Of a stretch of DNA of 61,366 nt, positions 50,424-59,595 are shown in pieces. Position numbers and translations under genes: made by a program. The notes beneath the pieces were generated by a model. The model had not been told where the DNA came from. It saw nothing but the letters and a program-made list of their open reading frames with translations, and did not search any database. Source of the stretch: CAISIP01 sp031403955 (GTDB taxonomy: Bacteria; Pseudomonadota; Gammaproteobacteria; Burkholderiales; Burkholderiaceae_C). The DNA is taken from positions 1 to 61,366 of the forward strand of contig JANNGR010000450.1 in NCBI GenBank assembly GCA_031403955.1. Direction: 5' to 3'. Each line of letters opens with the position of its first letter. Positions within the stretch are counted from its first letter, which is position 1.

Positions 50424-53207
50424 TTAAAGACTCTTCAATAAACTCTCAACTTCGGCCTGCGCCGGGAATTTATCGCCAAGTTTGGCCAATTCATCGAGCT
50501 CTTTGCGCGCAAGATCCTTCTTGCCACCCTTGGCATGAATCTTGGCCAGATTGAGTTTGAACATGCGGTTTTGCGGTTGCAGGGCCAAGGCTTTGTTTTG
50601 CCACTCGAGCGCCTTGGCGTACTCATTCTTCTCGGAAAGCAGCATAGCCAGCGTGTCCATGATCAGCGGCTGGTTGGGTGCCAGCGTGTTGGCCTTTTCA
50701 GCGTAGGCAATAGCGCCTTCCTTGTTCAGCTTGCCCGTTACCCAGGCCAGATTGTTGAGCGCCAAAACGCTGTCTGGTTGAATTTGCACCACACTTAGGA
50801 AGCTCTTTTCCGCTGCGGCATAGTCTTTGCGCACCAGTGCTGCATCACCCAAATAAAAACGAAAAGCCGCATCTTTTGGGTTGTCTTTGAGCCAGCCATT
50901 GGAAAACTTCAAGGCCTCGGTAGTTTTGCCGGAAGCGGCAAGTACAGAATGCAGTTGCGCCGCCAGTTCAGGCGCTGGCACTTGCTTTAGGCCAAAACGG
51001 AATGCTTCGGCCGCAACGTCCCATTTTTGCTGCGCGACGCTGACACTACCTTCCAGCAGATAACCCAGATCCTCCTTGGGACGCTGTTTCTGGATTTCGC
51101 GCGCAATCGTCACCGCCTGCTGGAACTTTTTCTCCTCCAAGGCAAGTCCGATCAGCGCGCGCTGGGCGTCCAGCAAATCGGGTTGTAATTCCAATGCCTT
51201 GCGAAGGCTCGCCGCGGCAGCATTCTTGTCCTTGGCGACCATGTGCGCTTCCGCCAAACGCAGATGGGGTTGGAGCGCTAGTGGTTGCAAGGTCGCCATC
51301 TTTGAATAAGTGGCGATGGCTTGGTTCGTATCGCCGGAAGCCTGCTGAGCGCGGCCCAGGGCATCCAGCAATTCAGGGCTGTCAGGAATTGCAGCCACGG
51401 CATTTTGAGCCACCGTCAGCGCCTGTTTGGCCTCTTTGTCGCGCAAGTGAAGCTCCACCAGCAGCAGACGTGGCCGCGTTTCGGTCGGGTTGACAGCTAT
51501 AGCCCGGCCGAGCAGTTCCGCGACCTCGCTGTTCGATGCGCCCGATCTGGCCCGCAGTTCGACCAACGCCAACAAGACTTGGGGATTCTTGGGATCCTTG
51601 GCCAACACTGCCTCCAAGCGCTTCCTGCCCTCGTCCGGCTTTTTGTCGAGCATGTCCAGCGAAACAAGGCTGGCCAAAGCCGGAAAATAACCAGGGCTGA
51701 TATCCAGAGCGCGCTCAAAGCTCTTGCGGGCACCCGCGACATCGCGCTTGGCCAGCAGTGTGCGGGCGCGCAGATTGGCGGCCAGAGGCTTGTCGGGTTG
51801 TTTCTTTTCCAGTGAGTCGATGGCCTTCAGCGCCTTGTCATACTCTTTTCGCTGAAGGTAAACGCTAATTACAGCCATATCGGCCGTGGTGCCACTGTCC
51901 GACGCCGCAATTTCCTGCAAATCTCCAAACGCCGATTCTTCGCGACCGCTAAGTAACTGGGTCAACGCCAACGACGTACGACTCTTGGCGTTCTTTGGGT
52001 CCGACTTGATAGCCTTGGTGAAAAACTCCTCCGCCCTCTTGGCGTCTCCGTTCTGAAGATAGGCCTCGCCAGCAAGCACACTGGTGTTGGCATCAACAAT
52101 GTCGGCTTTTAGCGCGGGCTGCAGTGCCACCAGCGCTTTGGCTGACTGACCGGAGCGCAGGTAGGTCTTCACAAGCAATCGACGGGCGAGAGCAGATTGC
52201 GGCGCGTTTTGAACTGCTTTGGTCAAATAGAGTTCCGCCTGCAACAGTGAGTTGGCCTGAAACTCGATAGCTCCCGCCAAATACAGGCCTTGGGCATTGT
52301 TGGGCGCCATCCGGATCAACTGTGGTGCCAGTTCCCTGGCCAGCCGGAAATCCTTCTTCTGGTATGCCAGCGCGGTTTCAAAATACCGGGTTTGAGGCCT
52401 GTTAGGTGCTACCTTCTTCAATTGCTCCAGTTGTTTCGCCGCTTCGTCAACATTTGCCATCTGCATCAATGCGGCAATAGTTGCAGCATGACCGGGCAAA
52501 TAGTCAGCCTTGGCCTCGATCGCCTTGCGGTAGGCAACGATAGCTTCATTGGCCTGATCCTTGCCATGCAGCAGGATGTCGCCCTTGAGTTTCCATGCCT
52601 CGTGAGTGCCTGGCGCTTTCGTCAGGATCGATTCGACCAAAGCAAGAGCGCCCTCAATATCCTGCGCTGCGGCCTTTTGGCGTGCCTGGAGGATCAAGGC
52701 CGGCACATACCCAGGGTCGGCTGCCAAAGCGGCGCGCAACGCGGCGAAGGCCAATTCAGCCTTTCCTTGTGCACCGTAAGCGGCCGCCAGCGAAGTCTGC
52801 AAGTCGGCCTTGGCCGCAGCCTGGGATAACTCCGTTCTGGAAAACTCGTCCGTCACCTTCGCGAACTTGCCTTGCGCCAACATGGCCTGGGCCAATGCAG
52901 GCGCCACCGCTTCCTGCGGATGCTTGAACGCCAGCGCCTTGCGCAACTCGGTTTCGCCGCCCACGGCGTCGCCGCCGCGCAATAGGGCCAACCCTAGCAA
53001 ATAGCGGGCTTCCGGCAATTCGGGATTCTTCTGCAACGCATTCTTGAGTTGAATGACCGCCGCTTTGGAGTCATTCTTTGCCAGGTAGTCTTTGGCCGAA
53101 GCGAGCATCGCGTCGGGCTTGTCGCCACCACAAGCGGACAACAATATGGCCAGCAGGAGCGACGCTGAAAAACCACTTGCGCGCCAAACGGGAGAACGAT
53201 GATTCAT
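50424..53207 (-). CDS. prsT: PEP-CTERM system TPR-repeat lipoprotein PrsT (copy 2)
   Basis: A 927-residue lipoprotein with lipobox LLSAC and the same TPR architecture as its downstream neighbour. The pair shares runs such as YLAKNDSKAAVIQLKN, EARYLLGLALLRGGDA and KPLAANLR, and ends in SLLKSL in both. They diverge at many surface-repeat positions, so they have accumulated differences since duplication. It begins 37 bases after the prsR stop, placing it in the prsK-prsR-prsT order of XrtA clusters. Whether both copies are used at once is unknown. Confidence 0.85.
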   Translation of the reverse strand: MNHRSPVWRASGFSASLLLAILLSACGGDKPDAMLASAKDYLAKNDSKAAVIQLKNALQKNPELPEARYLLGLALLRGGDAVGGETELRKALAFKHPQEAVAPALAQAMLAQGKFAKVTDEFSRTELSQAAAKADLQTSLAAAYGAQGKAELAFAALRAALAADPGYVPALILQARQKAAAQDIEGALALVESILTKAPGTHEAWKLKGDILLHGKDQANEAIVAYRKAIEAKADYLPGHAATIAALMQMANVDEAAKQLEQLKKVAPNRPQTRYFETALAYQKKDFRLARELAPQLIRMAPNNAQGLYLAGAIEFQANSLLQAELYLTKAVQNAPQSALARRLLVKTYLRSGQSAKALVALQPALKADIVDANTSVLAGEAYLQNGDAKRAEEFFTKAIKSDPKNAKSRTSLALTQLLSGREESAFGDLQEIAASDSGTTADMAVISVYLQRKEYDKALKAIDSLEKKQPDKPLAANLRARTLLAKRDVAGARKSFERALDISPGYFPALASLVSLDMLDKKPDEGRKRLEAVLAKDPKNPQVLLALVELRARSGASNSEVAELLGRAIAVNPTETRPRLLLVELHLRDKEAKQALTVAQNAVAAIPDSPELLDALGRAQQASGDTNQAIATYSKMATLQPLALQPHLRLAEAHMVAKDKNAAAASLRKALELQPDLLDAQRALIGLALEEKKFQQAVTIAREIQKQRPKEDLGYLLEGSVSVAQQKWDVAAEAFRFGLKQVPAPELAAQLHSVLAASGKTTEALKFSNGWLKDNPKDAAFRFYLGDAALVRKDYAAAEKSFLSVVQIQPDSVLALNNLAWVTGKLNKEGAIAYAEKANTLAPNQPLIMDTLAMLLSEKNEYAKALEWQNKALALQPQNRMFKLNLAKIHAKGGKKDLARKELDELAKLGDKFPAQAEVESLLKSL

Positions 53208-53244
53208 ACGGAACCCATAGACAAATACCTAACCGTCGGTCGAG

Positions 53245-54606
53245 CTATTTCAAGCTCAGCCTGTGCATCAAATCGTACAGCGTCGGCCGGCTGACACCAA
53301 GCAACTCGGCGGCCTTGACCATATTGCCATTGACACGGCCCATGGCAGACATGATGGCGCGCTTTTCGGCATTATCCCGAATCGCACGCAGGTCAAGCGA
53401 CCCCGACGCATCGTCCGGTTCAGGCGGTTTCAATCCGATTTCCTCTAGAGAAATCTGGCTCCCGTCAGCCATGATCGTCGCCCGCTTGATGCAGTTCTCC
53501 AACTCTCGAATATTGCCCGGCCAGCGGTGCGCCTCAATTGCACGCACCGCGTCCTCGCTCAGCGTCATCGAACTCCGGTTCTGCTCCTGCGAGAAACGCC
53601 TGGCAAAGGCGTGAGCCAACAATGCCGGATCACCGATTCTTTCCCGCAACGGCGGTATGTTGATGACGATTTCCGCCAGGCGGTAATACAGGTCTTCCCG
53701 AAACCGGCTGTCCTTGGTCAGCGCCTTCAAATCCTGGTGCGTGGCGCAAACAATCCGCACATCCACCGCAATCTCCTGGCGTCCGCCAAGACGCTCGATG
53801 GTTCGCTCCTGCAAAAATCGCAACAGTTTGGCCTGCAGGGAAAAGGGAAGATCACCAATTTCATCCAGCATCAAGGTGCCGCCATTGGCGGTTTCGATCT
53901 TTCCCAATGTCATCTTGGCCGCGCCGGTGAATGCACCCTTCTCATAACCGAACAACTCGCTTTCCAGCAGATTTTCGGGAATCGCGGCGCAATTGATTGC
54001 CACAAACTTGCCCGCCTTGCGCGGTGACGCCTGATGCAAGCCACGCGCCAGTACTTCTTTGCCGGTGCCGCTTTCACCCAGCAACATCACCGTTGCATTG
54101 CTGCCTGCAACCTTTTCGATCGTCCGACAAACGCGCAGCATGCCCGGGTCCCGGGTCATCAAACCGGCCAGCGCATCTGGCTGCTGGATGGCTTGCAGTC
54201 TGCGGTTCTCGGCTTGCAGTTCGGCCAGTCTGAACGCGCGTTCGACCGTCAGGTTGAGCAACTCCGGTTCAAACGGCTTGGCGAAGAAATCATAAGCGCC
54301 CATCGCGACCGCCCGCAACGCGTTGGCCCGATCATTCTGGCCGGTTAGGACAATCACTTTGGTGTCGGCGTCTATCGCCAGGATCTGTTCCAGCAATTTG
54401 AAGCCTTCAGACACCGAATCCGGATCCGGCGGCAGGCCGAGGTCCATCGTCACGACGGCAGGCGAATGGCGTCGCACCTGAACCAAAGCGGACTCGCGAT
54501 CATTCGCGGTTACCGATTCGAACCGATCGAGCGACCATTTAATCTGTTTTTGGAGCGCCAGATCGTCTTCCACGATCAGCAAAGCGCGGGTTCGTTCGGA
54601 TGTCAT
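53245..54606 (-). CDS. prsR: PEP-CTERM-box response regulator PrsR (sigma-54 activator)
   Basis: A 453-residue NtrC-type regulator. The receiver domain has D55 in VVTMDLGLP as the phosphorylation site. The AAA+ domain has Walker A GESGTGKE and the sigma-54 contact GAFTGA. The Fis-type HTH at the C-terminus is KAAELLGVSRPTLYDLMHRL. PrsR proteins activate genes with a PEP-CTERM box and a -24/-12 promoter. The start ATG overlaps the prsK stop by 4 bases, fitting a two-component pair. Confidence 0.92.
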   Translation of the reverse strand: MTSERTRALLIVEDDLALQKQIKWSLDRFESVTANDRESALVQVRRHSPAVVTMDLGLPPDPDSVSEGFKLLEQILAIDADTKVIVLTGQNDRANALRAVAMGAYDFFAKPFEPELLNLTVERAFRLAELQAENRRLQAIQQPDALAGLMTRDPGMLRVCRTIEKVAGSNATVMLLGESGTGKEVLARGLHQASPRKAGKFVAINCAAIPENLLESELFGYEKGAFTGAAKMTLGKIETANGGTLMLDEIGDLPFSLQAKLLRFLQERTIERLGGRQEIAVDVRIVCATHQDLKALTKDSRFREDLYYRLAEIVINIPPLRERIGDPALLAHAFARRFSQEQNRSSMTLSEDAVRAIEAHRWPGNIRELENCIKRATIMADGSQISLEEIGLKPPEPDDASGSLDLRAIRDNAEKRAIMSAMGRVNGNMVKAAELLGVSRPTLYDLMHRLSLK

Positions 54607-56714
54607 GCAACTCCGAGCGGCTGGAGGTCCGACTGCCTCTGAATTTCAAATAATGGCAAAAGCATCGTGACTATGGTTCCCTGGTTTACCTGGCTATCGA
54701 CCGTAATTTTCCCACCTAATTCTTGCACGTACTGAAAACTCTCATAAGCTCCAATACCCATACCCGCCTGCTTGGTGGTCTGGAACGGCTTGAAAAGACG
54801 GTCACGCACAAACTCCTGGGTCATGCCGTGACCAGTGTCGCCAACCTCGATCATGGCCTGGCCGCTCAAACGATCGAGCTTGAGCCAGACTCGGCCGCTG
54901 GACTCTGTCGCGTCGAACGCGTTTTGCACCATATGCCCAATAATGCGCTCAATACGCTCCTCATGTCCTCGCGTTACGACCGGCTCGGCGACATCCACTT
55001 CCAACTTTCTGCCACGATCCAGCGCGACCGCTTCGATCCGGTGCGCAATAGCCTCCAGATCGACACCGACTGCCGTTCCCGGCGGCGTCGCCCCTTCGCG
55101 CAACTGCAGCATCAGTTGACGCATCCGGTCAAGTGAGTTCTCAACCGTCATCAACATGTCCTGCTGGAACTCCGGATTGTTGTGTAGACGTTTGGCGTTT
55201 TTCATCATCAGCGACAGTTGCGTCACCACATTTTTCAAATCGTGCACCACAAAGGCGGACATCCGGTTAAATGCGTCGAACTTGCGCACCTCCAGCAGCG
55301 CCTCCGTGGCTTGCATCTGGGCCAGAAAGCTGGCCGCCTGGCGCCCCGCGGTCTTGAGCAGGTCGTTTACCTCCCAGTTCACGTCCATGCGTGCCCGCGC
55401 GCGGGTCAGAACCACGAATCCGATCATGTCGTCGCCAACCGTCAGCGGAACAATCAGCCAGGCTTGCGCAATATCCTGCAACCAGGCCGGCAACACCAGT
55501 TGTCCATAGCGCCGCGGAAATGACCGGTACTCCTCAAGATTGACCACCCAGCCGCTGTTTTGCAGAAACTGGCTCAGCGCGGAGTTGCCATCCTCGGCAA
55601 TCAGACTGGGAGCAATATTCCAGCGCGCGGTCTGCCGATAACCGGTCTCGCCCCGGTTCTTCAGCCACAGGCCACCACCGGGACTCTCCAACATGTCCGC
55701 CAATCCGCGCACCACCTGCTCTCCCATTTCCTGCGGTGAATTCTTGGCCGCCAGCGTCTGTGTAAAGCGCAACCACTCGTCCCGGTAGTCATACCGATAA
55801 CGAAAGAAATGTTTGCCCAGAAAAACCTTCAATCTGGCGCGCGCGGTGCCCGAAACGACCAACACCATCAGCACGACCAAGCCCATGAAAACCAGGCCCA
55901 ATTGCAGCGCCCGCCCCCAATCGCCACCAAAATAGCGGACGTAATAACCGACGCCCGAAATAAATAGCAGGTAGAAGCCGGCGATCATCAAGGTTGCCGA
56001 ATGAAAGGCCGCCTTTCTCGAGATTTGTATCTTGGTCAGCCAATCGTTGTGCCGCGACGTGGACAGCAGCAAAAACGGAACAACCAAGGCATGCACCGCG
56101 CCGCGAATGCTGAGCGCGTCCGCATCGACCCGACTGAACAAAACCGCCTCCGAATACAGGTACAAATCGAACAGGAATACGCCCGCCAGCCCCAGGCAAA
56201 GTGGTTTGATGTTCCAGCGTGAGTCTTCCGAGACGTTTCTGAACAACTGCTCCAGCAGCACCATGGCCATTACCGGCAATGACATGGAACTGAACAACGC
56301 TAGTTTGCGGACGTCGCCGGCGTCGCCAATGCCCAAAACCGAGACTGCCAGAGCCGCCACTGCCGCCACCAGCACCAATATGGCAGCCGGAGCCAGCCAG
56401 GCCATGGCGGTCGCGGCGTTCTCGCGCTGGCGCAAGCGCAGCAATAACAACAGAAAGACATACCAGGCTGCATACCGAAGCAGGTCGGCGACGTAGCCGG
56501 CCGTGAGCACCAGTCGCTGCCCGCTAAACAAAAAGGCCGTCAGCAGACACCCCCACAGCGCACTGCCCAGCACTGCCGCCACCATTGCCATCTTGGCGGC
56601 TTCGCGGGGCGCGCGAAGGTATCCGCGCTGCCAAAGGACCAATGCAAAAGCGCCGTACACCAGTCCTGCCAGACCATAACTCCAGGCGGTCAGGACAAGA
56701 TTGTCGGCATTCAT
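54603..56714 (-). CDS. prsK: PEP-CTERM system histidine kinase PrsK
   Basis: A 703-residue kinase. The N-terminal 290 residues hold about ten hydrophobic segments, followed by a GAF-like region and a kinase core. The phospho-accepting His lies near residue 491 in FVVHDLKNVVTQLSLM; the ATPase has NAFDAT, DTGHGMTQEF and GMGIGAYES. Multi-span N-terminus, GAF and this kinase core are the PrsK architecture. It partners PrsR, with a 4-base overlap. The stimulus is unknown. Confidence 0.9.
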   Translation of the reverse strand: MNADNLVLTAWSYGLAGLVYGAFALVLWQRGYLRAPREAAKMAMVAAVLGSALWGCLLTAFLFSGQRLVLTAGYVADLLRYAAWYVFLLLLLRLRQRENAATAMAWLAPAAILVLVAAVAALAVSVLGIGDAGDVRKLALFSSMSLPVMAMVLLEQLFRNVSEDSRWNIKPLCLGLAGVFLFDLYLYSEAVLFSRVDADALSIRGAVHALVVPFLLLSTSRHNDWLTKIQISRKAAFHSATLMIAGFYLLFISGVGYYVRYFGGDWGRALQLGLVFMGLVVLMVLVVSGTARARLKVFLGKHFFRYRYDYRDEWLRFTQTLAAKNSPQEMGEQVVRGLADMLESPGGGLWLKNRGETGYRQTARWNIAPSLIAEDGNSALSQFLQNSGWVVNLEEYRSFPRRYGQLVLPAWLQDIAQAWLIVPLTVGDDMIGFVVLTRARARMDVNWEVNDLLKTAGRQAASFLAQMQATEALLEVRKFDAFNRMSAFVVHDLKNVVTQLSLMMKNAKRLHNNPEFQQDMLMTVENSLDRMRQLMLQLREGATPPGTAVGVDLEAIAHRIEAVALDRGRKLEVDVAEPVVTRGHEERIERIIGHMVQNAFDATESSGRVWLKLDRLSGQAMIEVGDTGHGMTQEFVRDRLFKPFQTTKQAGMGIGAYESFQYVQELGGKITVDSQVNQGTIVTMLLPLFEIQRQSDLQPLGVA

Positions 56715-56778
56715 CGGTTCAAGCCAGGATGGTCGTGGCGATGGACGAAGATCAGGACCATTTGGTCTGGTCGGGGTA

Positions 56779-58161
56779 CTAGTGCGCGCCCTTGGCGGTC
56801 AACACGACACCAACGGTTTCAAACAGTATCACCAGGTCAAGGAACAAGGTGTGGTTCTTGACGTAATACAAGTCGTATTGAAGCTTTTCCGCCGAGTCTT
56901 CCACTGACGAACCATAGTGGTAACGCACTTGGGCCCAACCAGTCACGCCGGGTTTGACACTTTGGCGAACGGCGAAATAGGGCAACTCCTGGGTCAGTTT
57001 GTCAACAAAATACGGGCGCTCCGGCCGGGGTCCGACCAGGCTCATGTCCCCATTGAGCACACTGAACAATTGCGGCAACTCGTCGATGCGCAGTTTGCGC
57101 ATGATCCGCCCGACCCGCGTGACCCGGTCATCCTTGGCCGTCGCCCAACGCGGCTGGCCGTCGTGTTCCGCATCGGTACGCATGCTCCTGAATTTCACCA
57201 CGTTGAACAGCCGTCCATTCAGCCCGACACGCTCCTGCAGGTACAGGATCGGACCACCACTTTCGAGCAGTATCAGTATTCCGGTCAGCAGAATCAGGGG
57301 CGACGCCAGAATTAGCAGCACCGCGGCGCACACAACATCAAAAAGACGTTTCACCACGGTGCGCAACAAGCCCTGGCTAAAGCCGTCTCCAAATATCAGC
57401 CAGCCGGCAGACACCGAGTCCAGCCTGATCTGACCAAGTGTCTTCTCGAAGTGTGTTGCCATGTCCACGACACGCACACCCTGAAGCTTGCAATCCAGCA
57501 GTTCGCGCAACGGCATGCTGCCACCGCGTCGCTCGGCCAGCGCGACCACGATCTCATCGACCTGTTGCTCCATCACGATATCGGTGAGCGAGGTGTTCGG
57601 CGACAAAATACCCCATGCCGACACCTCCGCCACCGACTCATTGGGACTTGCGTAATACCCCACCAGGTCAATGTGCGGGTCTGACTTTTGCAGCGTTCTG
57701 CCAACCAGCTTGGCGCGTGTGCCGGTGCCAAACACCAGAACGCGCTGGCGCATCATCGATTGGGCGCTGGAATGACCGACGTGGACGCGATGGATCAACA
57801 TCAAAACCACACCGGCAACTATCGACAACGCAACATAGTCGCGGTTGTCCATGCCTAGTGGAAGCACGTGCAAAATGCCGTATGCCAACGGCAGGATCAG
57901 AAATAGCGACAAGGCGGCGCGCGCGCGCGACTGCGCGACGGACCGGTTATGGACCCTCTGGTAAAAACCCAGCGCGGCGTTGATAGCCAGTGCGCCAACA
58001 CCAAGCAGTGCGGCCGAAGGCAAGGTGGCAGACGTTGCCTGGGCAAGATCAGAAGTGCGCCACCCAACCGCCAAAATAACCGTACCAATGATCAATCCAA
58101 AATCAAGAATGATTTGCAGGAGTGTTCGCCGGTGGATGTAATGGTTGAATATCTTGATCAT
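56779..58161 (-). CDS. Polyprenyl-phosphate sugar transferase (TIGR03013-like, XrtA-associated, EpsB_2/WbaP type)
   Basis: A 460-residue initiating sugar transferase. Four N-terminal membrane helices are followed by a Rossmann-like domain (VLVFGTGTRAKLVGRTL) and a C-terminal transferase domain with KRLFDVV, YLQERVGLNGRLFNVVKFRSM and ELPQLFSVLNGDMSLVGPRP. It transfers the first sugar phosphate onto undecaprenyl phosphate in exopolysaccharide synthesis. ATG 58161 is used because it begins the conserved MIKIFNHYI; 28 residues of upstream frame are unconvincing. A 148-base gap separates it from the decarboxylase gene. Confidence 0.9.
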   Translation of the reverse strand: MIKIFNHYIHRRTLLQIILDFGLIIGTVILAVGWRTSDLAQATSATLPSAALLGVGALAINAALGFYQRVHNRSVAQSRARAALSLFLILPLAYGILHVLPLGMDNRDYVALSIVAGVVLMLIHRVHVGHSSAQSMMRQRVLVFGTGTRAKLVGRTLQKSDPHIDLVGYYASPNESVAEVSAWGILSPNTSLTDIVMEQQVDEIVVALAERRGGSMPLRELLDCKLQGVRVVDMATHFEKTLGQIRLDSVSAGWLIFGDGFSQGLLRTVVKRLFDVVCAAVLLILASPLILLTGILILLESGGPILYLQERVGLNGRLFNVVKFRSMRTDAEHDGQPRWATAKDDRVTRVGRIMRKLRIDELPQLFSVLNGDMSLVGPRPERPYFVDKLTQELPYFAVRQSVKPGVTGWAQVRYHYGSSVEDSAEKLQYDLYYVKNHTLFLDLVILFETVGVVLTAKGAH

Positions 58162-58309
58162 CTTCGTGTCTCTGTGCGCGGATGTACGGCGATGCCCCTC
58201 ACCGCCGGCACCGGTACAGCAAATGTGCCGCGACACACAGGCCAAACGCCAATACTACACGGCAACGCCGCACCCCGACAATTTTGGGCCGCGGCGCGGC
58301 GCAGCGATC

Positions 58310-59572
58310 CTATACAAGGACTTCCGGGCAAGCAGCGTGTCCCAGAAACGCCTGCGGGCTGGCGCTGGCACCGTAGGCGCCGGACTGAAAAACCACCACC
58401 AGATCGTCAATTTGCGCAACCGGCAACTGCATGCGATCGGCAAGCAGGTCGAGTGGCGTACACAGGGGGCCCACCACCGATGCTTGTTCGATGTCCGATC
58501 CGCCGAGCTTGTTGCCGATCGTCACCGGATAGTTCTTGCGCACCACCTGCCCAAAATTTCCAGATGCCGACAGATGGTGGTTCAATCCCCCGTCGGTCAC
58601 CAGGAACACCTGCCCGCGGGAAATCTTCCGGTCCACCACACGCGTGACGTAGACACCGGCCTCGGCGACCAGATAACGGCCCAACTCAATCACGAGAGTG
58701 GCCTCGGGCATTTCGCGTTGCGCCCGCTGCGCCAGACGTTCCAGGTTGTCCGCGATCGGTTGAATGTCGAGCCGTTGTTCGCCGGGAAAATACGGTATCC
58801 CGAATCCGCCACCCAGGTTTAGAAACCGCACCGGCATGGGCGCATGCCGCGCCAGCCGCAAGGCAAGCTCGTAAGACTTCTCCTGGGCCTCACAAATGGA
58901 TGCAGCGCGCAGGTTTTGCGAACCGGCAAACAGGTGAAAGCCTTCAAAAGCCAGCCCGGCACGGCCAATCGCGGCCAGCAGATCGGGCATCTGCTCAACA
59001 TCCACGCCAAACTGCTTGGGCCCGCCGCCCATCTTCATGCCAGAACCTTTGAGTTCGAAATCCGGGTTGACGCGCACCGCGACGCGCGCCGGCACACCAA
59101 GGCCGGCGCACACCGCTGCCAACACCGACACCTCGCGCGGCGATTCAAGATTGATCAAAACCCTTGAGGCGACCGCCTGTCTGAGTTCGGAATCGCGCTT
59201 GCCCGGACCGGCAAAACTGATTTCCCTCGGATCGGCACCGGCGTCCAGCGCGACTTTCAGCTCGCCGGCGGACGCAACGTCAATTCCATCCACCAGCGTG
59301 GCCATGAACCCGACCAGTGCCGGCATCGGGTTGGCCTTCATCGCGTAATGCACCTTGACGCCTGGTGGAAGCGTTTCACGCAGGCTAGCCACGCGGGCCT
59401 TCAGCAGCGTGCGGTCATAGGCGTAAAAGGGAGTCTGACCAACCCGCGCCGCGAGCAGGGTCAGTCGCTCGCCACCGACCACCAATTCGCCCCTATCAAC
59501 GGAGAACTGTTGCATCGGTGCGTGGACCGGAAGCTGGCGTGTCGCGGCCGGCATGGGTTGATTGGTACTCAA
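58310..59572 (-). CDS. PLP-dependent decarboxylase, exosortase A system-associated (TIGR03099-like)
   Basis: A fold-type III PLP enzyme of about 420 residues, in the diaminopimelate/ornithine decarboxylase superfamily. The PLP lysine lies in VHYAMKANPMP, and the phosphate/active-site glycines in LNLGGGFGIPY. The substrate is unknown; this subgroup is found with exosortase A clusters. TTG at 59572 is chosen because GGAG lies 10 bases upstream; ATG 59554 is a close alternative. It is adjacent to the acyl-CoA ligase (23-base gap), and in XrtA systems the two are usually together. Confidence 0.88.
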   Translation of the reverse strand: MSTNQPMPAATRQLPVHAPMQQFSVDRGELVVGGERLTLLAARVGQTPFYAYDRTLLKARVASLRETLPPGVKVHYAMKANPMPALVGFMATLVDGIDVASAGELKVALDAGADPREISFAGPGKRDSELRQAVASRVLINLESPREVSVLAAVCAGLGVPARVAVRVNPDFELKGSGMKMGGGPKQFGVDVEQMPDLLAAIGRAGLAFEGFHLFAGSQNLRAASICEAQEKSYELALRLARHAPMPVRFLNLGGGFGIPYFPGEQRLDIQPIADNLERLAQRAQREMPEATLVIELGRYLVAEAGVYVTRVVDRKISRGQVFLVTDGGLNHHLSASGNFGQVVRKNYPVTIGNKLGGSDIEQASVVGPLCTPLDLLADRMQLPVAQIDDLVVVFQSGAYGASASPQAFLGHAACPEVLV

Positions 59573-59595
59573 GACTTTGGAACTCCGGTGTAAAA

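Noticed and set aside
58229..58244. Possible -24/-12 (sigma-54) promoter before the sugar transferase gene, minus strand
   Set aside because: The GG and GC are 10 bases apart as required, but the rest (TGGCCT, then TCGC) departs from TGGCAC-N5-TTGC, so it is not strong enough to claim as a PrsR target.
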